DNA of 9,910 nt from an uncultured Bacteroidales bacterium (GTDB taxonomy: Bacteria; Bacteroidota; Bacteroidia; Bacteroidales; Paludibacteraceae), in assembly GCA_903912795.1 (NCBI GenBank), contig CAIWIS010000888.1:1-9910 (forward strand). The letters run 5' to 3'. Within the stretch, counting starts at the first letter, position 1, and each line of letters begins with the position of its first letter. Positions 1 through 4,648 of the stretch are shown here, one piece after another. The notes below the pieces were generated by a model. It did not search any database. It was not told the DNA's origin and saw nothing but the letters and a program-made list of their open reading frames with translations. A program made the translations under genes and the position numbers.

Positions 1-1
1 A

Positions 2-898
2 GCCTATGCATTAAGTCCGGTGTTTAAACATTTATTTATGGGCGACAATGCTGGTACAATTGATGGTTCAACTGTAAATACAGCTTCGCAGGAAATACTT
101 TTTCCTTTTCCGGCTGATGGAGTAAAAACAACTAGTTGGGGATCTTCATTATTTCTAATTGCTTCCACACATACAGCGGGTATGGCTGAGTGGGGTACTT
201 CCGAAGGTTGGGGAGGAAACAGATTACGCCCTGCAGTAACAAAAACCTTTTTCCCTGGATCAATTTTTGTTTCAAACAGAAAAGATTTAACTACATCTGC
301 ATTGTCGTCAACAAGAGATGACAGAGCCATGATTTATGGTGATGCCGATCGTACGCTTACAATTCCAAATATTGGTAAATTCAAAGAAGGGTATTCTAGT
401 AATAAATTTAGCAATGTAAGAGCTGATGGTGGCACAACACACGATCCAAAATATGTAGACATGGACTATCCATTTATGCGTAAAGCAGAAGCTTACTTAA
501 TTTATGCTGAAGCCGTTTTACGTGGAGGAGCAAAAGTGGAAGGATACGAGGCTTTAACTGCAATAAATGCATTACATACACGTTCAAAAGCCAGGGTACT
601 TACAACACTTACACCTGCTGCCGGAACCACTCCTGAGCAAATTGCTTTACTTAGCACTTTTATTCCAGTAGAATTAAAAACTATTTTCGATGAAAGAGTA
701 AAAGAGTTTTTTATGGAAGGTCATCGTAGAACCGACTTAATCCGATTCAATAAATTTGGTGGTGCAACTGGATATACCTGGGAATGGAAAGGTGGCGAAC
801 AAGCCGGTAAAGATTTTCCTTCAGCATACAATTTATTCCCATTACCTACAAATGATATGAATGCGAATCCAAATCTGGTACAAAACCCTGGGTATTAA
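2..898 (+). CDS. SusD-family glycan-binding outer-membrane lipoprotein, C-terminal part (5' truncated by window edge)
   Basis: The reading frame is open to the left edge (frame of base 2) and ends with TAA at 896-898, giving 298 visible residues. A GTG at 20 is internal, not the start. SusD proteins are usually 500-600 aa, so roughly the N-terminal 200-300 residues, with the lipoprotein signal and most TPR helices, lie outside. Visible family hallmarks are the helix RKAEAYLIYAEAVLRGG, then FDERVKEFFMEGHRRTDLIRF, and the closing FPLPTND...NPNLVQNPGY motif typical of SusD/RagB C-termini. Known family role: a surface lipoprotein that caps its partner SusC TonB-dependent transporter and binds the glycan before import. 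Its SusC is presumably just upstream of the window. The following gene encodes a multi-modular carbohydrate-binding protein, which fits a PUL. The glycan specificity cannot be read from this fragment, although the downstream starch-binding-like modules hint at an alpha-glucan. Confidence 0.95.
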   Translation, partial: AYALSPVFKHLFMGDNAGTIDGSTVNTASQEILFPFPADGVKTTSWGSSLFLIASTHTAGMAEWGTSEGWGGNRLRPAVTKTFFPGSIFVSNRKDLTTSALSSTRDDRAMIYGDADRTLTIPNIGKFKEGYSSNKFSNVRADGGTTHDPKYVDMDYPFMRKAEAYLIYAEAVLRGGAKVEGYEALTAINALHTRSKARVLTTLTPAAGTTPEQIALLSTFIPVELKTIFDERVKEFFMEGHRRTDLIRFNKFGGATGYTWEWKGGEQAGKDFPSAYNLFPLPTNDMNANPNLVQNPGY

Positions 899-904
899 AA
901 AATA

Positions 905-949
905 ATTTAACTGAATAATGTGACTTAAAAACACATTATTTAGTTAAAT
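905..949 (+). promoter_or_regulatory. Long hairpin A (possible anti-terminator) after susD
   Basis: The arms at 905-922 and 932-949 pair over 18 bp with a single G-U wobble and a 9-nt loop. The 3' arm (932-949) is also needed for the next hairpin (927-960), so the two structures cannot form together. The stem is AT-rich and starts 6 nt after the susD stop codon. It may act as part of the 3' end of the susD transcript or as an anti-terminator. The pairing is seen; the function is inferred. Confidence 0.6.
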
Positions 950-960
950 AATGTGTTTTT
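927..960 (+). terminator. Intrinsic terminator (hairpin B) downstream of susD
   Basis: A perfect 14-bp stem (927-940 with 947-960) has the 6-nt loop TAGTTA. The 3' arm ends in a run of five T and the 5' arm begins with a run of A, so it could terminate on either strand. It is AT-rich and therefore weaker than a GC-rich terminator, and it competes with hairpin A (905-949). Its position 29 nt after the susD stop supports an operon end or an attenuator before the next gene. Confidence 0.65.
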
Positions 961-970
961 CAAACGTTTG
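961..970. promoter_or_regulatory. 10-bp perfect palindrome, possible LacI-type operator
   Basis: CAAACGTTTG is a perfect palindrome with a central CG, directly after the terminator T-run and about 137 bp before the next start codon. A central CpG flanked by AAA/TTT is the usual core of LacI/GalR-family operators. No LacI-family gene lies in the window, so a regulator would have to be encoded elsewhere. A chance palindrome of this length in AT-rich DNA is possible. Confidence 0.3.
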
Positions 971-1021
971 CATAGGTTTTAGTACTAATTTTTGAACAAT
1001 AATGCAGCTATACTGTTTTCT

Positions 1022-1042
1022 ATATTGTACTTTTGACACCAA
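1022..1042 (+). promoter_or_regulatory. Promoter-like element TACTTTTG and operator-like sequence upstream of the T9SS protein
   Basis: TACTTTTG at 1028-1035 matches the Bacteroidetes -7 consensus TAnnTTTG exactly. I find no good -33 TTTG at the usual spacing, so the promoter is only moderately supported. It would give a leader of about 65 nt before the ATG at 1107. The 21 bp from 1022 to 1042 match the operator-like site at 4595-4615 in 16 of 21 positions, sharing ATTGT, then TTTTGACAC. Confidence 0.45.
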
Positions 1043-1106
1043 GTACTTTCAATGACTATATTTTTTTTAATCTCTAAATAATAATTCTTTCAAAAATTAA
1101 AATGTT

Positions 1107-2354
1107 ATGAAAAAAGTTTTTACTCTCATGATTGCTCTATTGAGCATTTTTGCAACTGCACAAGCTGCAGATGTAGTATTTAATGTGGTTGTACCACAAG
1201 ATCCAACAAAACCAAACACACACGTAACAAATCAAGTGTGGATTGTAGGTAGTTTCAATGATTGGAACAACAATCAAAAACAATTAACAAAAGTGGATGC
1301 TACCCACTACACAATTACAATGGATGATGCTACTTTTAAAGCTGGCGTTACACCTGCTAATATGAGATATAAATATTTAAGTGGTGGTGGTGATTGGGCT
1401 TACGTTGAAAAACGCGACTCAGCAGGTATTGAAAAAGAATTAACTGACCGTTGGTATACAGCTGGTAAAAACGACACAGTGGCTCGTTGGGCTTTAACTT
1501 GGAAAGACATTGCTCCACTTCCAAAAACAGTGACTATTAGTGCACTTGTACCTGTAGAAGTTGTTCAACTTTATATTGTTGGTACATTTAATGGTTGGTC
1601 AATTCCTACCGACAGTACAAAAATGACTTTAGCTGAAACAACAATTGATGGAAAAATATTTAATGTAACATTTAAGTCGAGCGACGTAAATAAATTGAAA
1701 TACAAATTCTGTGCTGGTCCTGCATGGGATTATGAGCAAACTGTAGGAGATATCGTTTATCCCGATGTAACTCAAAATACAGCACAACACTCAATTACAG
1801 CATTTAAGAAAATCTTTGACCCAACTAAAGTTGGAAATATTAACATTACTGCGACTGTACCTGCCGGAACACAACGAGCATGGATTATGGGTAGCCACCT
1901 TGGTTGGAGCTGGCCTAAGTTAGAAGAGGGTGTTAAAAATATTAATGGTACATTTACTTTTGTTGCAAAAAATGTAATGTCGATAGAATATCGTCTCTAC
2001 AACTGGGATACTGCTTGGAGTCACCCTGAAGCAAAAGATGGCGAACCAACTGCAGAACGTCCAAACCGTATAGCTAATTTCCCTGCTGATGCAAATATTG
2101 CTATCACAGTTTCAGCTTGGAGAAACGAAGCTCCTAATGGATTGATTGGTTTAGATGCCAACAAATACAAAATATATACTACAAATAAATCAATTGTTGT
2201 AGAAGGTGTTACTTCAAAAGCCGAATTGTTTGATATTAGTGGACGTAGCATCGAAAGTAAAGTTATGAGTGGAACATTCCGTTCAGCTATGCTTAATGCA
2301 GGATTATACATTGTAAAAATTGACGGACAAACTCAAAAAGTTTCTGTTAAATAA
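1107..2354 (+). CDS. Secreted tri-modular starch-binding-like protein with T9SS type A sorting domain
   Basis: This is a 415-aa protein with a clear Sec signal peptide (residues 1-20, cleavage after TAQA). Three beta-sandwich modules follow, each opening with a similar strand-turn: VWIVGSFNDW (44-53), LYIVGTFNGW (155-164) and AWIMGSHLGW (258-267), spaced 111 and 103 residues apart. The (V/I)xGxFNxW pattern and later YKY/YKF/YRL strands resemble CBM20/CBM48/AMPK glycogen-binding domains and SusE/SusF-type starch-binding modules. Residues about 350-415 form a Por-type T9SS sorting domain (KAELFDISGR, then LNAGLYIVKIDG, ending KVSVK). No catalytic domain is visible, so the inferred role is surface or extracellular alpha-glucan binding in support of the preceding SusC/D pair. 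The third module is the most divergent. ATG 1107 is chosen because the signal peptide begins there. A strong terminator follows 20 nt after the stop. Exact CBM family and ligand are uncertain. Confidence 0.85.
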   Translation: MKKVFTLMIALLSIFATAQAADVVFNVVVPQDPTKPNTHVTNQVWIVGSFNDWNNNQKQLTKVDATHYTITMDDATFKAGVTPANMRYKYLSGGGDWAYVEKRDSAGIEKELTDRWYTAGKNDTVARWALTWKDIAPLPKTVTISALVPVEVVQLYIVGTFNGWSIPTDSTKMTLAETTIDGKIFNVTFKSSDVNKLKYKFCAGPAWDYEQTVGDIVYPDVTQNTAQHSITAFKKIFDPTKVGNINITATVPAGTQRAWIMGSHLGWSWPKLEEGVKNINGTFTFVAKNVMSIEYRLYNWDTAWSHPEAKDGEPTAERPNRIANFPADANIAITVSAWRNEAPNGLIGLDANKYKIYTTNKSIVVEGVTSKAELFDISGRSIESKVMSGTFRSAMLNAGLYIVKIDGQTQKVSVK

Positions 2355-2374
2355 TTGATATTATTAAAAATCTC

Positions 2375-2409
2375 AAAGGCTGTTCGGAAAATTTCGGACA
2401 GCCTTTTTT
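2375..2409 (+). terminator. Rho-independent terminator after the T9SS protein gene
   Basis: A 12-bp stem (2375-2386 with 2395-2406, one G-U pair, core GGCTGT/ACAGCC) with an 8-nt loop is followed by a T-run that ends at 2409. It lies 20 nt after the stop at 2354 and only 18 nt before the SemiSWEET start. It therefore probably separates the two transcripts, or allows only read-through expression of the transporter, since there is little room for a separate promoter. Confidence 0.9.
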
Positions 2410-2427
2410 CAAAATGTACAACAAAAA

Positions 2428-2709
2428 ATGAATGCAATCGAAGTCGTTGGATTTTCTGCCTCACTCCTATCTGTATTAAATCAATTTCCGCAAGCCATTA
2501 AAGTGTTTACCACAAAAGACACTCAAAGCATTTCGCTTGTAATGTATTGTATTGTTGTGGTTTGTATTTCGTTGTGGTTAGTTTATGGCATTTTATTGAA
2601 TGATGCGCCACTAATTTGGGCAAATGCACTTTCGCTACTTCCAATTACCTATATTTTTCTAATGAAACTGACCAATACAATTAAAGGGAAAGATAAGTTG
2701 GGGATTTAA
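2428..2709 (+). CDS. SemiSWEET family sugar transporter (PQ-loop/MtN3)
   Basis: At 93 aa it has the usual length of a bacterial SemiSWEET. It has three hydrophobic segments (about 3-22, 36-57 and 62-83), one triple-helix bundle, and the family works as a homodimer. The PQ motif is at P21-Q22 in the first helix, followed by the loop FTTKDTQSIS typical of the family. W50 and N66 sit at spacings that match the Trp and Asn lining the sugar pocket in characterised SemiSWEETs (by recollection of the family, not an alignment). The C-terminus is short and lysine-rich, consistent with a cytoplasmic tail. Known role: bidirectional, energy-independent passage of small sugars such as glucose or sucrose across the inner membrane. 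Lying between two PUL segments, it probably moves the released mono- or disaccharide. ATG 2428 is the only start that keeps the first helix. The start lies 18 nt after a terminator, so how it is transcribed is unclear. Confidence 0.9.
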   Translation: MNAIEVVGFSASLLSVLNQFPQAIKVFTTKDTQSISLVMYCIVVVCISLWLVYGILLNDAPLIWANALSLLPITYIFLMKLTNTIKGKDKLGI

Positions 2710-2769
2710 AAAAGGTACGAAGAGTTTGAGGGTTGAAGGGTTTGAAGCTTGAAGAGTTTGAAAAATCAA
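2710..2769 (+). repeat. Degenerate 16-bp GA-rich tandem repeat
   Basis: TTGA-type hexamers (TTGAGG, TTGAAG, TTGAAG, TTGAAG, TTGAAA) start at 2726, 2733, 2742, 2749 and 2758, spaced 7, 9, 7 and 9 bp, so the unit is 16 bp. GAAGAGTTTGA occurs exactly at 2719-2729 and 2751-2761. The array fills the gap between the SemiSWEET stop and the next ATG at 2775. It keeps a reading frame open upstream of that ATG, but the peptide is low-complexity and precedes a signal peptide, so it is not taken as coding. Confidence 0.6.
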
Positions 2770-2774
2770 AAAAA

Positions 2775-3647
2775 ATGAGAAAAATTATTCTTGCATTTGT
2801 GCTGTGTTGTTTCATTTTATTTCAACTATCAGCTGCTACAAAATCATCCAACAAGTCATTTCGGGTGGCTACTTTTAATATCCGGCTACAAACATCAGCC
2901 GATACTGCATCCCGTGCGTGGGAAAAACGAAAGACAGATGTTGCTCGCATAATAAAAGAATACGATTTTGATATTTTTGGGGTACAAGAAATTGGAAATA
3001 CTCAGCAAGAAACAGACTTAAAAGGCTTAATTCCAGGATACACCTACTATGGCAAAGGGCGCGACAATCAGCAAGGAACCATTGGCGAACAGATTGGTAT
3101 TTTCTTCAAGACAAAACGATATGAACTTGTTGACAAAGGATCATTTTTTCTTTCGGGAACACCTGATACCCTAAGCAAAGGTTGGGATGCAGCATATCGT
3201 AGAATGTGTGTTTGGTCAAAACTTTACGATACAAAAACAAAAAAATCATTTTACATTTTTTGTACCCATTTTGATCACATTGGCGTAAAAGCTCGTGTGG
3301 AAAGTGCAAAACTAATTGTTTCTAAAATAGCTGAAATAGCTCTAAATTTTCCTTTGTTATTGTTGGGCGACTTAAATGCTACGCCAAATGAAACTGAAAT
3401 GTATGCTACATTGTCATCTAACATGAATGATGTATGTAAAATTGCCCGTTTTAATAAATCTTTAGTTATAGGTACATTCAATGGTTATGATACGTCAAAA
3501 GTAGCAATGCCAACATTCAATAGAATAGATTATATTTTTTCTAAAAGAATTAAAGCACTCACCTACAATGTGCTTACCGACAAATACTCAAAGGGTAGCT
3601 ACCCATCCGATCATTTTCCGGTAACCATTGAATGTAAGTTTCAATAA
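2775..3647 (+). CDS. Secreted endonuclease/exonuclease/phosphatase (EEP) family hydrolase
   Basis: The protein is 290 aa from ATG 2775. The frame is open upstream to a TTG at 2733, but starting at 2775 puts a signal peptide at the N-terminus (MRKIILAFVLCC... to about residue 21), with no clear lipobox. EEP (DNase I-like) catalytic motifs appear in order: ATFNIR (N35), GVQEI (E72), CTHFDH (H165), GDLNATP (D199, N201), RIDYIF (D252) and YPSDHFPV (D279, H280). The metal-binding and catalytic set therefore looks complete. Members cleave phosphodiester or phosphomonoester bonds in nucleic acids, phosphoinositides or sphingomyelin, and Bacteroidetes carry many exported ones of unknown substrate. 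It lies 65 nt after the SemiSWEET gene on the same strand, possibly co-transcribed, and faces the regulator gene convergently. Export and PUL context argue for scavenging extracellular phosphorylated material, but the substrate cannot be named. Confidence 0.9.
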   Translation: MRKIILAFVLCCFILFQLSAATKSSNKSFRVATFNIRLQTSADTASRAWEKRKTDVARIIKEYDFDIFGVQEIGNTQQETDLKGLIPGYTYYGKGRDNQQGTIGEQIGIFFKTKRYELVDKGSFFLSGTPDTLSKGWDAAYRRMCVWSKLYDTKTKKSFYIFCTHFDHIGVKARVESAKLIVSKIAEIALNFPLLLLGDLNATPNETEMYATLSSNMNDVCKIARFNKSLVIGTFNGYDTSKVAMPTFNRIDYIFSKRIKALTYNVLTDKYSKGSYPSDHFPVTIECKFQ

Positions 3648-3694
3648 TTCGGGGTGCAATTCAGGGTTGTTGTTATGATTTTTTAATCAGCTAT

Positions 3695-4444
3695 TTATAC
3701 TCTAAAATCGAAACGTTCGGTGCGGTTTGACTCGTAAATTTCTCGGTCGAAGGTAAAGAAACGGGCTGGCTTATGTGAAACACCTGTTTGAATTTCTTCT
3801 GTTGGATTCAGATAAGGCATTTTATTAACTTTGCGGCGGTAATTGCGCTTATCGTAGGTAGTATTAAAAATCGCCTCATAAATTTTTTGCATCTGCGTGA
3901 GTGTAAACTTATCAGGTAGCAATTCAAATACCAAAGGCTCGTGCAATAAATCGTATCGTAGTTTTTTTAATGCTTCGTCAAAAATTTCGTTATGGTCAAA
4001 CATTAAGTCTTCTACTTCATAAACATTCATCCATTTAGCCACTTCTATCAATTGTTCATTTTTAATAGAATCGATATTGACTAACGAATAAAATCCAACA
4101 GTAATTACCCTTTCGTCGAGCAATCGAGGCTTTACCCATTCAAAATCCTGTGGTCGCTTATAAAGTCGATCTGGATTGCTAAATACCTGAAATTGTTTTA
4201 CAAAAATACCTTCTAAACCAGTTTGTTCTATTAAAATGCGCGCTGCTGTATCGTATATATTTTCATCCCTTCGCACATGATTTCCTGGTAATTTCCATTC
4301 TATATTAATTTTATTATTGATAGGCACAAATTCGTTACGAACCAATACGCTCAACGAATTTTCAGAATATCCAAAAATAACACAATCGACTGAAATACTT
4401 GGTAAAATTAAAAAATCATCTTTGTCGGTAAAATTGGCTGCCAT
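3695..4444 (-). CDS. Nudix-related transcriptional regulator (NrtR/AraR-type) with winged-helix C-terminus
   Basis: The protein is 249 aa. Residues about 12-165 form a Nudix-type fold and residues about 172-249 a winged-helix DNA-binding domain with the family signature KFTLTQMQKIYEAIF then DKRNYRRKV. The Nudix box (residues 55-77) is degraded: the second Gly of the loop is Asn (PGN), and the REUxEE core reads RILIEQ, so two of three metal-binding Glu are Ile and Gln. This argues against pyrophosphohydrolase activity and for use of the fold as a ligand sensor, as in NrtR and Bacteroides AraR proteins. Known relatives repress NAD or sugar (arabinose, xylose) genes and are released by ADP-ribose or a sugar ligand. 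It is divergent from the GH3 gene with palindromic sites in the shared intergenic region, so it likely controls the GH3-SusC operon. ATG at 4444-4442 gives a complete Nudix N-terminus. The effector cannot be deduced. Confidence 0.88.
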   Translation of the reverse strand: MAANFTDKDDFLILPSISVDCVIFGYSENSLSVLVRNEFVPINNKINIEWKLPGNHVRRDENIYDTAARILIEQTGLEGIFVKQFQVFSNPDRLYKRPQDFEWVKPRLLDERVITVGFYSLVNIDSIKNEQLIEVAKWMNVYEVEDLMFDHNEIFDEALKKLRYDLLHEPLVFELLPDKFTLTQMQKIYEAIFNTTYDKRNYRRKVNKMPYLNPTEEIQTGVSHKPARFFTFDREIYESNRTERFDFRV

Positions 4445-4459
4445 ACTCCATTTTTATTG

Positions 4460-4467
4460 CAAAGATA
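4460..4467 (-). promoter_or_regulatory. Promoter -7 element of the Nudix regulator gene
   Basis: Read on the - strand this is TATCTTTG, an exact match to TAnnTTTG, placed 15 nt before the start codon. Transcription would begin only about 7-10 nt upstream of the ATG, giving an almost leaderless mRNA. No -33 TTTG is seen at the usual spacing, so support is moderate. Confidence 0.45.
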
Positions 4468-4525
4468 CGACTTTTTAAAACTATAAACTGAATTTTTAAG
4501 TACTGAAATACAAAAAATGAATATC

Positions 4526-4546
4526 TTAGTGTGTTTTTAACACTTG
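4526..4546. promoter_or_regulatory. Operator-like inverted repeat 1 in the divergent regulator/GH3 region
   Basis: AGTGT (4528-4532) and ACACT (4540-4544) form an inverted repeat with a 7-bp spacer. Symmetry extends further out to ATAT at 4521-4524 and 4548-4551 around the same centre. It lies upstream of the GH3 promoter and also upstream of the regulator gene, where an autoregulating repressor would bind. It agrees in 15 of 21 positions with the site at 4595-4615. Binding by the adjacent Nudix-type regulator is inferred. Confidence 0.5.
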
Positions 4547-4578
4547 AATATAAACAATTTTGAAAAATATCCATTATC

Positions 4579-4608
4579 TTTGTGAACTCAATAGTTATTG
4601 TTATTTTG
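4579..4608 (+). promoter_or_regulatory. Likely promoter of the GH3-susC operon
   Basis: TTTG at 4579-4582, a 19-nt spacer and TATTTTG at 4602-4608 resemble the Bacteroidetes -33/-7 arrangement (TTTG, about 19-21 nt, TAnnTTTG, here one base short). The leader would be about 35 nt. An alternative -7 element is TATCTTTG at 4575-4582, an exact consensus match with a leader near 60 nt but no clear -33 box. Confidence 0.5.
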
Positions 4609-4615
4609 ACACTAT
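4595..4615. promoter_or_regulatory. Operator-like inverted repeat 2 overlapping the GH3 promoter
   Basis: ATTGT (4597-4601) and ACACT (4609-4613), separated by 7 bp, form an imperfect copy of site 1 (15 of 21 positions identical), centred 69 bp away. It covers the proposed -7 element at 4602-4608, so a bound protein would block initiation. Two sites at this distance would allow cooperative binding or looping. The repeat is seen; the operator role is inferred. Confidence 0.5.
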
Positions 4616-4648
4616 ATCAACATTGTTAATTTTTAAGGTAAAACACGT

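Noticed and set aside
4..330. 108-codon open frame antisense to susD
   Set aside because: It lies wholly inside the well-supported SusD frame, has no recognisable domain and is explained as a shadow of coding sequence.
1102..1110. ATGTTATGA mini-frame overlapping the start of the T9SS protein gene
   Set aside because: A two-codon frame has no evidence of function; the overlap with ATG 1107 could reflect chance in AT-rich DNA.
2021..2311. 96-codon open frame on the - strand inside the T9SS protein gene
   Set aside because: The + strand frame has a signal peptide, repeated modules and a sorting domain; the antisense peptide shows no family features or promoter.
2733..2774. TTG start extending the EEP protein by 14 residues
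   Set aside because: The extension translates the GA-rich repeat and would place a charged stretch before a good signal peptide that begins at ATG 2775.
3676..3689. TGATT-TTTT-AATCA hairpin between the convergent EEP and regulator genes
   Set aside because: Five AT-rich base pairs with a T-only loop are too weak to call a terminator; no better structure is seen in 3648-3694.
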